A stretch of 64,000 nucleotides of DNA from JBLZUR01 sp048565625 (GTDB lineage: Bacteria > Pseudomonadota > Alphaproteobacteria > Sphingomonadales > Sphingomonadaceae). The notes below the pieces were generated by a model. That model saw nothing but the letters and a program-made list of their open reading frames with translations. It did no database searches and had not been told where the DNA came from. The stretch is taken from contig NZ_JBLZUR010000002.1 of the NCBI RefSeq assembly GCF_048565625.1, forward strand, positions 992,001 to 1,056,000, read 5' to 3'. Shown here piece by piece: positions 17,425-26,860 of this stretch (positions are counted from its first letter, which is position 1; every line of letters begins with the position of its first letter). A program made the translations under genes and the position numbers.

Positions 17425-18084
17425 ATGGGCAAGGTCAGCAACATTTCTCAGCGCCGGCGGTCGGCACAGACCGTCGGCAGCGCTGACTACGCGGCGAAGC
17501 GCGAAGAACTCGTTCGCATCGCGGCGCGTCTCTTCAAGGAGCAGGGTTATCAATCGACGAAGCTCGCCGATATCGCCCGCGAAGCCGGCCTCGATCGAGC
17601 AACGGTCTACTATTACGTTGGCAGTAAGGAGGAACTGTTCCGCGAAACGGTCGAAGGGGTTCTTGACGTCAACATGGCCGCCGCGGAACGGCTTATCGCC
17701 GATCGCTCGCTGAGCTGGCGGGATCGTCTCCACTCGATCTACGTAACGCTTATGGTCTCGTACGAGGAGAACTATCCGGCGACCTTCGTCTACATTCAGG
17801 AGCAGATGCACCAGGTGGGTGGGGAGGAAACCATCTGGGCGCAGGAGATAATGAAGAAGACCCGCGCTTTCGATCAGACACTCATCCGCTTCATTCGCGA
17901 GGCGATCGGGTCTGGCGAGTTGCGCGCGGACATTCCGCCGCGCCTTGTCGAAAACGCGCTTTTCGGCATGCTGAACTGGACGCACCGGTGGTTCACCCCG
18001 GGCGGTCCCATGACCGGGCTCGAGGTGGCTGAGGCCTTCTGGTCCATCTTCATCGACGGCATGGGATCGAAGGAGACCGCTTAG
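17425..18084 (+). CDS. TetR-family regulator, probable master repressor of the flavin-dependent catabolic cluster
   Basis: 219 residues from the ATG at 17425 (MGKVSN); an in-frame GTG at 17365 or ATG at 17374 would add a low-complexity tail. The HTH spans about residues 20-65 with LADIAREAGLDRATVYYYV and GSKEELF. A C-terminal TetR_C helical domain follows. It lies divergent from ribBA-DUF2889 and converges on the acyl-CoA synthetase gene, in the middle of the four units that carry GTCAAC-N6-GTTGAC, with one copy at its own promoter. The inferred ligand is an acyl-CoA or pathway intermediate. Direct binding has to be tested. Confidence 0.88.
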   Translation: MGKVSNISQRRRSAQTVGSADYAAKREELVRIAARLFKEQGYQSTKLADIAREAGLDRATVYYYVGSKEELFRETVEGVLDVNMAAAERLIADRSLSWRDRLHSIYVTLMVSYEENYPATFVYIQEQMHQVGGEETIWAQEIMKKTRAFDQTLIRFIREAIGSGELRADIPPRLVENALFGMLNWTHRWFTPGGPMTGLEVAEAFWSIFIDGMGSKETA

Positions 18085-18089
18085 ATCGG

Positions 18090-19682
18090 TCATAGTCGAG
18101 CACGAAGCGCCCGTTTGTCGATCTTGGTCGCCGACATCGGCCAATCGGTGGCTGCCATGAAGATGACCGCCCGAGGAACCTTGTAGCTTGCGATCCGCCC
18201 GCGACAATGAGCGATCAGCGCTTCCTCGTCGGCCGTCTGACCTTCGTACAACTCCACGAACGCTATCGGAACCTCATCCAGGCGGCTGTCCGGACGACCG
18301 ACGACCTCGGCGGTCTTGACTGCAGGGTGGGTGCACAGGAACGCTTCAACCTCGATCGCGGCAACGTTCTCACCCCCGACCTTCAGCATGTCCTTGCATC
18401 GTCCACCGAAGATCAGGCTGCCGTTCGGCAAGCGCGTATAGAGATCGCCCGTTCTGAGCCAGCCGTCCGGATCGAGAGCCTCCTGCGTTTTTTCGGGCGC
18501 GTCCCAGTACCCGTCCATGACATTATATCCACGCACAAGGATCTCGCCCATCGTTCCGTCCGGAAGATCGGCACCTGTCTCCGGATCGACGATCCTGACT
18601 TCCACGCCAGGACTTGGCCTACCGTTCGTAGTGGATCGAGATTCACGGGACTCGTGCCGGTCGCATAATGCGAACACCCCGGCCGTCTCGGTCATGCCGC
18701 AGGCTTGCAGGACCTCGGCATCGGGGAAGATATCCTGAACTCGATTGACTAGCGTGGGCGGCGCGATGAGGAAGAGGTGCCGGAGGCTGGCGAACTTCGC
18801 AGGATCGAAGTCGGGGTGATCGATGATCCCCTGCACGATGGCCGGGAACCAGGGCCAGGCGAGCGTCACGCCATATTCCGCCATGAGGGCGATGGCGCGA
18901 CCGGGTTCGAACCAGCTGTCCGCCAGGAACGTGCCGGCAACCCCGATCGATCCGATAAACGGCGCCAGGCTTCCGATGTGGAAAAGCGGCCCGCCTGCCC
19001 ATGTGACGTCGTTGGCCCCAGACGATAGCCTGTATCGTGCCCGCTCGACCGGACCTCGGGTCACGGCCTCATGCGGCAGCACGCAGCCTTTCGGGTTCGC
19101 GGTGGTGCCAGAGGTGTAGATGATGAGGGCGGGATCGCGCACACGAACGCATCGGCGGGCATGGTTGATGGCCTCGGCATCGGTCTTATCGGCCGCGGTG
19201 AGGAAGGCATCTCGACCGATCACCGCATTTCGTCCCTCGCCTCGCAGCAGGACGATCTGGCGTAGGGATGGCGCGACGTTGCCACCCGACAACGCCTCTT
19301 CGATGACGGTGATGAAGTCGACCGGATCGGTTTCGTGTTGGCTTGTGAGAAGCACGACCGCATGCGCATTGCCGATAATGTAGCCGATCTCTGCGGCACG
19401 GTGCCGTGCGTTCAAAGGCACAGCGACACAGCCCGCGAGCATCGTGCCGAAAAGCGCCTCTGCGAACTCGATGCTGTTCGGGATCAGGATCGCGACGTGC
19501 TCGCCACGCTGTACGCCATGCGAGCGCAACGCCTGCGCCACGCGCAGGGCGCCCGAGGCCAGCTCGGCATAGCTTGCCGTCGCCTGTGGAAGCACCAGCG
19601 CCGTCCGGTCCGGATGTGATTGCGCCGCCCGCAGCAGCAGGTCGCCCACAGTGGCAACCTCGGTCGAAATAAACGGGGACAT
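18090..19682 (-). CDS. Acyl-CoA synthetase (AMP-forming)
   Basis: 530 residues; the ATG at 19682 follows GGAGAGG. ANL-superfamily motifs appear in order: IIYTSGTTANPKGCVLP (P-loop-like A3), the A5-type ACGMTETAG, GYWDAPEKTQ, DGWLRTGDL (A7), FGGRCKDMLKVGGENVA (A8 hinge) and the C-terminal catalytic lysine in MSATKIDKRAL. It would activate a carboxylic acid, perhaps the import substrate or an early intermediate, as a CoA thioester for the crotonases and SDR of this cluster. Its promoter shares the 19744-19807 operators with the divergent luciferase-like gene. Confidence 0.92.
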   Translation of the reverse strand: MSPFISTEVATVGDLLLRAAQSHPDRTALVLPQATASYAELASGALRVAQALRSHGVQRGEHVAILIPNSIEFAEALFGTMLAGCVAVPLNARHRAAEIGYIIGNAHAVVLLTSQHETDPVDFITVIEEALSGGNVAPSLRQIVLLRGEGRNAVIGRDAFLTAADKTDAEAINHARRCVRVRDPALIIYTSGTTANPKGCVLPHEAVTRGPVERARYRLSSGANDVTWAGGPLFHIGSLAPFIGSIGVAGTFLADSWFEPGRAIALMAEYGVTLAWPWFPAIVQGIIDHPDFDPAKFASLRHLFLIAPPTLVNRVQDIFPDAEVLQACGMTETAGVFALCDRHESRESRSTTNGRPSPGVEVRIVDPETGADLPDGTMGEILVRGYNVMDGYWDAPEKTQEALDPDGWLRTGDLYTRLPNGSLIFGGRCKDMLKVGGENVAAIEVEAFLCTHPAVKTAEVVGRPDSRLDEVPIAFVELYEGQTADEEALIAHCRGRIASYKVPRAVIFMAATDWPMSATKIDKRALRARL

Positions 19683-19743
19683 CTTCCTCTCCACCCACGC
19701 TCCAAGGCGCCTACGACCTTATTTGGAAAAACCTCAGCCAGTA

Positions 19744-19807
19744 GTCAACGCAAGAGTTGACAGCCCGCTTGTTGCTGTCCGATACCACCGTCAACACCTG
19801 TGATGAC
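19744..19807. promoter_or_regulatory. Regulon palindromes, copy 2 plus a near-copy
   Basis: A perfect GTCAAC-GCAAGA-GTTGAC is at 19744-19761. A second site with one mismatch, GTCAAC-ACCTGT-GATGAC, is at 19790-19807, 46 bp further. Both lie between the divergent acyl-CoA synthetase (start 19682) and luciferase-like monooxygenase (start 19866) genes. Confidence 0.72.
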
Positions 19808-19865
19808 AGCGTGCCGGATGAACGTCGGGAAGGCGGTCATCACGGCTTCAGAAAGCGGGAGTGGG

Positions 19866-21020
19866 ATGAAGTATCACCTGATGCAGACCGGCGTTGTGGG
19901 ACGCCGGCACGAGATCGAGCAGGGCATGGCCGGTCAGCGACATGACCTCTACCAGCGCTTCCTTGAGGAAGTTCGCGGCTATGTGCAGCTCGCGGACGAA
20001 CTCGGCTTCTACGGCTACTGCCAGCCCGAGCATCATCTTCAGATCGAGGGTTTCGAAGCGAATAATCATCCCGGCATGTTCAGCCTGTTCGTCGGCCAGC
20101 ACAGCAAGAGGATGAAGGCCGGCATCATGGGTTACACCATGACGACCCACAATCCCGTGCGCGTCGCCGAGGAAATCGCAACCCTCGATCACATGCTGCA
20201 GGGGCGGCTGTATTGCGGCTTCACGCGCGGCTACCATGCGCGCTGGGTCGATGCCTACGGCATCAAGGATGGTGTCAGTGCGACCACCCCCGACAATGTC
20301 AAGGCGCGGGACGAGCAGGACGCGCGCAATCGCTCCTTGTTCGAAGAAGGCGTTCGTGTCGTCAAGAAGGCGTGGACCAGCGATGTCTTCAGCCACAAGG
20401 GCGACAATTGGCAGTTCCCGCCCGAGGGCGGTTCCACCGGGCATCCTGCCTACGCCAAGTTCGGCAAGGGGCAGGACGAGAACGGGATCGTTCGTCAAAT
20501 CGGTATTGCGCCGTTGCCGTATCAGCGGCCTCATCCGCCGATCTATGGCGGCTTCGCAGCGTCCGGCCGGACGATCGACTTCTGGGCGGAAGAAGGCGGA
20601 AAGCTGATCGTCCTCTCCGACAATCTCGACTTCTGCGAGTCGCTCAACAATCGCTATATCGCGACGGCGGCGAAGAACGGCCGCGAAGCGACGAGGACGG
20701 ACGCCTCTGCCTGGGGCGGCTTCCTAATGCTCACCGATGACAAGGATCGTGCCGAGTATCTGCTGAAGGAGCATATGTGGTTCTGGGACGAATGGTTCAT
20801 ACCCTTGGGCCAGCGTCCGCCGAACGTGCTGATCGGGTCCGCCGACGAGATTGCCGACAAGATCGGCCGGGCGCACGACCGGCTCGGCTTCGATGAGTTG
20901 TTTCTGATGTTCGGGCAAGGGCACCTGGAACCCGAAGCGAACCAGGAGGAACTCGACAAGTTCATCAGCAAGGTCGCCCCTCGCTTCTCGACGAAGGACG
21001 CGAGCGGCGTCTTCATCTGA
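19866..21020 (+). CDS. LLM-class flavin-dependent oxidoreductase
   Basis: 384 residues with the bacterial-luciferase TIM-barrel pattern: QLADELGFYGYCQPEHHLQ near the N-terminus, TTHNPVRVAEEIATLDHML (the conserved cofactor-side helix), GRLYCGFTRGYH, and FEEGVRVVKKAW. The start at 19866 (MKYHLM) is preferred over the frame start at 19800, because the longer version would include the operator. Two-component LLM enzymes use FMNH2 supplied by a flavin reductase; a suitable reductase is encoded at 28736. It is followed after 34 bases by a second LLM gene. Substrate not identifiable. Confidence 0.88.
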   Translation: MKYHLMQTGVVGRRHEIEQGMAGQRHDLYQRFLEEVRGYVQLADELGFYGYCQPEHHLQIEGFEANNHPGMFSLFVGQHSKRMKAGIMGYTMTTHNPVRVAEEIATLDHMLQGRLYCGFTRGYHARWVDAYGIKDGVSATTPDNVKARDEQDARNRSLFEEGVRVVKKAWTSDVFSHKGDNWQFPPEGGSTGHPAYAKFGKGQDENGIVRQIGIAPLPYQRPHPPIYGGFAASGRTIDFWAEEGGKLIVLSDNLDFCESLNNRYIATAAKNGREATRTDASAWGGFLMLTDDKDRAEYLLKEHMWFWDEWFIPLGQRPPNVLIGSADEIADKIGRAHDRLGFDELFLMFGQGHLEPEANQEELDKFISKVAPRFSTKDASGVFI

Positions 21021-21054
21021 TCCGAACCAGAACACGTCTCCAGGAGAGAAAATC

Positions 21055-22155
21055 ATGGCTATGCAGTGTGGGATCTTCATGACCCCATATAACCCGCCGA
21101 GCCGCACGGCCCGGCAGGTCTTCGACTGGGCGGTGGACATCGCCCGCATCGCCGACGAGGCGGGTTATGTCGATTACATGATCGGCGAACACTATACGCT
21201 GGGGTGGGAAAATATCCCCATGCCCGAGGCGATCATCGCGGCCTGTGCGCAGACGACCAAGTCGATCAGGTTCGCCCCGATGGCGCACCTTCTGCCGTAC
21301 CATGACCCCGCGACCCTCGCGATCCGCATCGGCTGGCTCAGCCAGGTGATGGAAGGACGCTACTTCCTCGGCGTGGCGCCCGGCGGTCACCACACCGACG
21401 CGATCCTGCACGGGTTCGAGAACATTCGGGAATTGCCGCCCCGGCAGATCGAGGCGCTTCATCTGATGGAGCGGGTTTGGGAGGGCAAACCGTTCCTTGA
21501 GAAGGGAACGTACTACCAGGCCGGTTTTCCTGGACCTGAGACCATGCCCGAATATGACGTGATCATCGCGAACAATGGCCCATATGGCGGCCGCGAGAAC
21601 CTCGAAATCGCGGTGACCGGTCTGTCGCAGAACTCCTCGTCCATGCGCTTCGCGGGCGAGCGTGACTACAGTCCGATCTCGTTCTTCGGCGGCACGCCGC
21701 AGATGAAGGCGCACTGGGACACCTGGGCCGCGGCGATGGAGTCCAAGGGAAGGACACCGGATCGCAAGCGCTATCGGGTCTGCCGCGATGTGTTCATCGC
21801 CGATACCGACGCGGAGGCGAAGAGGCTGTTCCTGAAAAGCGGGCTTGCCCAGACCTGGGCCAAGTACCTCAAGGAGATCTACGTCAAGTTCGGCCTCTTC
21901 AACGGCATCATCGCCGATTCCGGTAAGGATGTGACGCCGGACACGATCGACGAGGACTTCCTGGCGGAGCATGTCGTGCTTTGCGGGTCGCCGGAGACCG
22001 CCATAGAGAAGCTCGAGACCCTCGCCGACAAGGTCGGTGGCTGGGGCCAGCTCGTCTACAATCAGCATGACAGCATCGACGATCCGAAGCCTTGGGAGGA
22101 GTCGATCCGCCGACTGGCCACCGAGGTGTGCCCCAAGGTGCGAAACCCGATCTGA
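21055..22155 (+). CDS. LLM-class flavin-dependent oxidoreductase, second
   Basis: 366 residues with luciferase-like signatures: GEHYTLGWENIPMPEAII, HLLPYHDPATLAIRIGWLSQ and GRYFLGVAPGGHHTDA, then LHLMERVWEG. The ATG at 21055 is preceded by CCAGGAGAG. It differs clearly from the preceding LLM protein, so the pair is more likely two enzymes or an alpha/beta-type heteromer than a recent duplication. It is co-transcribed with the first LLM gene and the SDR at 22252. Confidence 0.88.
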   Translation: MAMQCGIFMTPYNPPSRTARQVFDWAVDIARIADEAGYVDYMIGEHYTLGWENIPMPEAIIAACAQTTKSIRFAPMAHLLPYHDPATLAIRIGWLSQVMEGRYFLGVAPGGHHTDAILHGFENIRELPPRQIEALHLMERVWEGKPFLEKGTYYQAGFPGPETMPEYDVIIANNGPYGGRENLEIAVTGLSQNSSSMRFAGERDYSPISFFGGTPQMKAHWDTWAAAMESKGRTPDRKRYRVCRDVFIADTDAEAKRLFLKSGLAQTWAKYLKEIYVKFGLFNGIIADSGKDVTPDTIDEDFLAEHVVLCGSPETAIEKLETLADKVGGWGQLVYNQHDSIDDPKPWEESIRRLATEVCPKVRNPI

Positions 22156-22251
22156 TCGAATGCGAGACGGCGGTCGGCGTCCAACCCTCTACAAGTTCAG
22201 GCGGGGTGGCCGGAGAGGACGCCCCTTCCTTTCCTTTTTCGGAGTGACAAG

Positions 22252-23051
22252 ATGGGGAATCGTCTGGACGGCAAAGTCTGCATCGTGACCGGTGCCGGCA
22301 GCGGAATGGGCCGGGCCTGCGCGATCGAGATGGCGGGGCAAGGTGGCCGCGTTGTGGTGTCAGACGTCAACGAGTCAGCAGCCAATGAAACCACAGCGCA
22401 GATTGTCTCCACCGGTGGCGACGCTGCCGCCTTCACTTGTGACCTTCGTCGTCGCGAAGAGATCAAGGCGCTGATCGAATTCACCGTCGCAGAGTTCGGC
22501 GGGATCGACGTCCTCCACAACAATGCCGCCGTGCACGAGACCGATCTCACGCCTCATACATCGATCGAGAATCTTCCTGAGGACATTTGGGACTTCGTTT
22601 ACGAGGTGAACCTCAAGGCGCTCTGGCTGACGATAAAGTATGCCGTTCCGTACTTGAAGAACTCCAGAAAAGGCGCGTCAATCGTCAATGTCGCCTCAAC
22701 GGGATCGTTCGTGTCCTATCCTCAGGCGGGCGCATATTGCGCAACGAAGGGCGGCGTACTGATGTTGACAAAGGCCGCCGCAGTCGATCTTGCGAAATAC
22801 AACATCCGCTGCAACTGCTACTGCCCCGGGGCGATCGAAACGCCGATGGTCCAGAAATACTACGAAGCGGCGCCAGACAAGGACGCGATCATGTCCGTGC
22901 TCACCGGGTCGCACCTGATCCCGCGCCTGGGACGTCCGGAGGAGATCGCCAAGCTGGCTGCTTCCTCGCGTCCGAGGACAGCAGCTTCGTCACAGGTGCG
23001 GCATACGTGATCGATGGTGGGACACTCGCGTGGCGCGGGGTCAACGCCTAG
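22252..23051 (+). pseudogene. Short-chain dehydrogenase/reductase with a C-terminal frameshift
   Basis: The main frame (22252-23010) gives a classical SDR: CIVTGAGSGMGRA (cofactor site), HNNAAV (NAG-type motif), NVAST and the catalytic YCATKGG, then PGAIETPM. After RPEEIAKLA the frame turns to junk. The neighbouring frame carries the expected end (FLASEDSSFVTGAAYVIDGG) and stops at 23051. One missing T near 22961-22966 explains this exactly. The damage affects only the last 35 residues, so it may be a sequence error. If real, the tetramer-forming C-terminus is lost. Role: oxidation or reduction of a hydroxy intermediate in the LLM pathway. Confidence 0.85.
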
Positions 23052-23110
23052 CGTTGAAGATCCTACGCGGGGGGAGCAGCATAAGATACTCAACGAACGA
23101 CTTCGCGTTG

Positions 23111-23755
23111 CTAGGCTGTGCCCTGATGGTCTGGCGCGGCACTCGCCAGATCAAGGACTTCCGCGATCGCGATATGGCCTGCACCCAAGGCGATCGCGTT
23201 CGCCAAATGGAGGCGAAATCCGGGCATGAAACGGTGGCTGGGCGTTGCGTCGCATGCCATCGCCGTCAGTTCCTTGATCCGCGCGCGCACTTGCCCGCTT
23301 TTCCAGGGTACGGCGCAGTACAGGAAGAAGGCTTCGAACTGATCGGGCGACAATAGCAGCATCGATCTGAGAAAGCCGGGAAGCTCTCGCTCGAAAGCTC
23401 TCCAGAACGGGTCATCGCCAACATACTTTAGCCATAGCTCGTCCTGCTGAGGCGTTAGTGTCTCGGCGATCTGATAACCGTTCGCTCGCGCCTGCTGCAC
23501 GACGGACGCGCATGCCACCATGAGCGAATGAACGCCAAGGCCGGAAACGAGCGAAAGTATCTCCTGGATCTGAGCCGGCGTTGCGCCGGCGGCGAATGCG
23601 GCACCGACGCTTTCCGCAATTGCGGGTCGATCCAGCGAGGTCACGGACGAGCGAACCCCGAGATTGATCAATGCACGATCTAATTCGCTGAGCGGCTCGC
23701 CCCCCTCCGTGGCGAGATCAAGCGCCAGCTTTCGAATTTCCATTAACGACGTCAC
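23111..23755 (-). CDS. Carboxymuconolactone decarboxylase (CMD/AhpD-like) family protein
   Basis: 214 residues, helical, apparently with two CMD-like units. The first contains AAGATPAQIQEILSLVSGLGVHSL near residues 55-80. The second contains MACDATPSHRFMPGFRLHLANAIALGAGHIAIAEVL near the C-terminus, with the histidine-rich helix typical of the family. The CxxC pair of peroxidase-type AhpD is absent, so a decarboxylase/isomerase-like or unknown role is more likely. It is divergent from the TonB receptor at 23910, sharing the operators at 23803-23853. Confidence 0.72.
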   Translation of the reverse strand: MTSLMEIRKLALDLATEGGEPLSELDRALINLGVRSSVTSLDRPAIAESVGAAFAAGATPAQIQEILSLVSGLGVHSLMVACASVVQQARANGYQIAETLTPQQDELWLKYVGDDPFWRAFERELPGFLRSMLLLSPDQFEAFFLYCAVPWKSGQVRARIKELTAMACDATPSHRFMPGFRLHLANAIALGAGHIAIAEVLDLASAAPDHQGTA

Positions 23756-23802
23756 GATCTCTCCCCCTTCGCCGAGCCAGTCTCTTCTGATCGACGCCCT
23801 CA

Positions 23803-23853
23803 GTCAACTTTACTGTTGACCAGATTGAGCGAATCGTCAACGTTGACGTTGAA
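23803..23853. promoter_or_regulatory. Regulon palindromes, copy 3 plus an overlapping repeat
   Basis: GTCAAC-TTTACT-GTTGAC is at 23803-23820. A second cluster, GTCAAC-GTTGAC-GTTGAA, is at 23836-23853, and can be read as a perfect 12-bp palindrome or as the N6-spaced motif with one mismatch. They lie between the divergent CMD-family gene (start 23755) and the TonB receptor (start 23910). Confidence 0.74.
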
Positions 23854-23909
23854 GGCGGTCCGGGAGGCCGCCTCGGATCGAGGCTCAAGACCTTATCGAG
23901 GGGATTCTG

Positions 23910-26297
23910 ATGTTCTTGCATATCATTTCACCGCGTGCCGCCCTGCTGGCCGGCGCCGCTTTGCTGACCGCTGCTGCACCCGGCGCGGCGCAGAGCCCTG
24001 CAGCCGCAGGCGCGGCCCCAGCGGCAAGTTCGAGCCCGAACGTAGAAGAAATTGTCGTGACCGCGCAAAAGCGCGAGCAGAAGCTGAACGACGTCGGCCT
24101 GACGGTTACCGCAGTCAGCGCCCAGGCTCTTCAGGCGCGCAACATCACCACGCTGGCGGACATCGCTCAGGTCGTTCCCGGACTCGTCTTCTCCACCAGC
24201 GCGTCCAACACGCCAGTGTACACGCTGCGCGGCGTGGGCTTCAACGACACCACGCTCGGCTCGTACCCCGATGTGAGCGTCTATCTGGACGAAGCGCCGC
24301 TTCCGTTCCCAGTGATGACCAAGCTCACTGCCTTCGATCTTGAGCGCGTCGAGGTGTTGAAGGGGCCGCAGGGCACCCTGTTCGGCAACAACGCGACAGG
24401 CGGCGCGATCAACTACATCGCTGCGAAGCCGACGAAGACGTTCCAGGCTGGCGCGATCTTGGGTTACGGCCGCTTCAACACCATCGACGGCGAAGCATAT
24501 GTCAGCGGCCCCGTGACCGAGACACTCTCTGCTCGTGTCTCGGGCAAGGTGACGCGGGCGGATGGTTGGCAGCGCAGCTTCACCACGGGTGAAAAGACCG
24601 GGAACACCCGTAATTACGCGGGCCGCGTGCAGCTCCGTTGGGAGCCGACGGATCGGCTGCGGGTCGCGCTGAACGCGAACGGATGGCTGGAAAAGGGCGA
24701 GCCGCCAGCGGTGCAGCTCATCGCCGTCCGCAATCAAGGGCCGGCAAATCCCGTGACGAACGCGCCGATCGCGCCGAACAATCCGCGTGACGCCGACTTT
24801 AGCTCGAACATCAACCCGTATCTCGACAACCGCTTGTGGCAGGGCATCGGCCGCATCGACTACGACTTCACGGATGACCTGACGGTCACATCGCTCACGT
24901 CCTACACCGACTATGAGCAGAAGATGGCGTTCGACGGAGACGGTACCGTCCAGAACAATGCCGACTTCCGCTTCTTCGGCGGTGGGATCAAAAGCTTTTC
25001 ACAGGAACTGCGCCTCGCAAATGGCGGCAGCGGGCCGTTCCGCTTCATCGCGGGCCTCAACTACTCGTCTGACAAGTCCAGGGACACGTCCGAGCTCGAC
25101 TATCGCGATTCGACGATCAACACCGGCACCGCTCCGTTCCTTGGTGGCATCTTCCGCTCCGCGTTCCGGGCCAATCAGAACATGAAGAATTATGCCGCCT
25201 TCGGAAATGTCGAGTATGACGTCGGCAATCTGACATTCAAGGGTGGCGTCCGCTATACCGAGTCCAAGCGGAAGGCGAACAGCTGCTTCTTCGGCGTCGC
25301 CGCGGAGGGCTCGAACGCGCCGTTCGCGCCGCTGTACACCTTCTTCGCCAATCTACTTCGCGGGCAGCAGGGTTTGCCCCCGATCGCGCTGACCCCCGAT
25401 GACACGCTCGGCTGCCTGACCATCAACTCCACGGGATTGCTTGGCGGCGCGCCGACCTACCTTCCGGGTGAGTTCCTGGGTAAACTGAACGAGGACAACC
25501 TTTCTTGGCGCGCGGGCGTCGATTTCAAACCGCGTCCAGGTATGCTCCTCTATGCGAACGTGGCGAAGGGATACAAGGCTGGTAGCTTCCCGTCGGTCGC
25601 CGCTTCGACGACGCAGCAAAGCCAGCCTGTCACCCAAGAGTCGTTGATGTCGTATGAGGCGGGCCTCAAAGCCTCGCTGATCGATCGCACGTTGCAGGCT
25701 AATGTGGCCGCGTTCTACTATGATTACCAGGACCGTCAGATCCGTTCCAAGATCGCGGACCCGAACTTCGGCCTCCTAGATGCTCTCGCGAACGTGCCGA
25801 AATCGACGGTCAAGGGCTTCGAGATTGAGTTGACGGCAACGCCGGTTCGCGGCCTCAATGCTTACGCGAACTTCACCTACATCGACGCGAAGGTGAAGGA
25901 GTATGTCGGCATCAATCCGGAGACCGGAGCCGTCGGGCAGAACTTCGATGGGGCGAAGTTGCCTTATACCCCGAATTACCAGCTCTCGACGGGTGTGAGC
26001 TACGACTTCCCTGTGTCCGACTCTCTCAACGGCTTTGGTGGTGCGGATCTGACCTTCCGGAGCGATACGTCCGCCTTCATCGGCGCGTCGTATCTGTTCG
26101 AGATCAGGGACTACACGCTGGTGGACCTTCGCGCAGGCATTCGCGATTCCGCGGATCGCTGGTCGTTCCAGGTCTGGGGCAAGAACGTCTTCAACAAGTA
26201 CTATTGGGACAACGTCGCATTCTTCTTCGATACGGTCACACGTTGGCCGGCGCGTCCTGCGTCCTACGGAGCGACCTTCAGCGTCAAATTCCGCTAA
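23910..26297 (+). CDS. TonB-dependent receptor, second paralogue
   Basis: A 795-residue outer-membrane receptor with signal peptide (residues 1-26, cleavage near GAAQS), a low-complexity Ala/Pro linker, TonB-box-like EEIVVTAQKR, a plug with VEVLKGPQGTLFG and NNATGGAINY, and a barrel ending in an aromatic (VKFR with FSVKF). The plug and many barrel segments match the receptor at 5734 closely, so the two are paralogues that probably import related hydrophobic substrates. Expression should follow the GTCAAC-N6-GTTGAC operators upstream. The downstream operon starts at 26406 with its own operator copy. Confidence 0.95.
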   Translation: MFLHIISPRAALLAGAALLTAAAPGAAQSPAAAGAAPAASSSPNVEEIVVTAQKREQKLNDVGLTVTAVSAQALQARNITTLADIAQVVPGLVFSTSASNTPVYTLRGVGFNDTTLGSYPDVSVYLDEAPLPFPVMTKLTAFDLERVEVLKGPQGTLFGNNATGGAINYIAAKPTKTFQAGAILGYGRFNTIDGEAYVSGPVTETLSARVSGKVTRADGWQRSFTTGEKTGNTRNYAGRVQLRWEPTDRLRVALNANGWLEKGEPPAVQLIAVRNQGPANPVTNAPIAPNNPRDADFSSNINPYLDNRLWQGIGRIDYDFTDDLTVTSLTSYTDYEQKMAFDGDGTVQNNADFRFFGGGIKSFSQELRLANGGSGPFRFIAGLNYSSDKSRDTSELDYRDSTINTGTAPFLGGIFRSAFRANQNMKNYAAFGNVEYDVGNLTFKGGVRYTESKRKANSCFFGVAAEGSNAPFAPLYTFFANLLRGQQGLPPIALTPDDTLGCLTINSTGLLGGAPTYLPGEFLGKLNEDNLSWRAGVDFKPRPGMLLYANVAKGYKAGSFPSVAASTTQQSQPVTQESLMSYEAGLKASLIDRTLQANVAAFYYDYQDRQIRSKIADPNFGLLDALANVPKSTVKGFEIELTATPVRGLNAYANFTYIDAKVKEYVGINPETGAVGQNFDGAKLPYTPNYQLSTGVSYDFPVSDSLNGFGGADLTFRSDTSAFIGASYLFEIRDYTLVDLRAGIRDSADRWSFQVWGKNVFNKYYWDNVAFFFDTVTRWPARPASYGATFSVKFR

Positions 26298-26377
26298 TCT
26301 GCGCGCGCCGGCCGGTTCAGCAAGGTCGGCGCACGCTTCCTTCTATGTCGTTGACACCCTACCCGAGCGTAGGCACG

Positions 26378-26395
26378 GTCAACGAAAGTGTTGAC
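26378..26395. promoter_or_regulatory. Regulon palindrome, copy 4: GTCAAC-GAAAGT-GTTGAC
   Basis: A perfect copy ending only 10 bases before the ATG of the SnoaL-like gene (26406), so a bound dimer would cover the start of transcription or the ribosome-binding site region. A lone GTTGAC half-site lies at 26350-26355. Confidence 0.74.
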
Positions 26396-26405
26396 TGGAG
26401 CTTGT

Positions 26406-26855
26406 ATGACCGAGAGCAAACTCGTCGAAATGCGTGCTATCGAACGGACGATGTTCGACTATTCCTATCACCTCGACATGAACCATCCCGACGAGCTGGC
26501 CGCACTTTTTGTGGACGATTGCGAGGTCAGCTATGCGCCCAATTTCGGCGCCATCGGCATGGAAGCGTACAAAAAGACGCTGGAGGGCATCGGCACCTTC
26601 TTCCGGGGAACCTCCCACCACAATTCCAACATCTGCATCGACTTCGTGAACGATGCCGAAGCGAACGTTCGCTCGATCGTCCTAGCCATCCATCGCTACA
26701 CGAAGGAGCGTCCTGACGGCATTCTTTACGGCCAGTATTTCGACACCGTGGTCAAGGTCGACGGGCAGTGGAAGTTCAAGCGGCGCGAGCTGCGAACCAC
26801 GCTTACCACCGACTACCACGTCAAGGCGTTCAACCCGATCGGACGGGCGGAGTAG
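26406..26855 (+). CDS. SnoaL-like / nuclear transport factor 2 family protein
   Basis: 149 residues with the NTF2 cone fold pattern: an N-terminal helix (RAIERTMFDYSYHLDMNHPDELAALF reads as the usual helix plus DxxxLAxLFxDD), VDDCEVSYAPNFG, HHNSNICIDFVND and a final strand pair with WKFKRRELRTT. The ATG at 26406 is chosen over a GTG at 26388 that would sit inside the operator. Members act as cyclases, isomerases or dehydratases, or only bind small hydrophobic ligands. It heads a six-gene operon (SnoaL, two crotonases, dodecin, flavin reductase, SnoaL). Confidence 0.78.
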   Translation: MTESKLVEMRAIERTMFDYSYHLDMNHPDELAALFVDDCEVSYAPNFGAIGMEAYKKTLEGIGTFFRGTSHHNSNICIDFVNDAEANVRSIVLAIHRYTKERPDGILYGQYFDTVVKVDGQWKFKRRELRTTLTTDYHVKAFNPIGRAE

Positions 26856-26860
26856 ACGTC

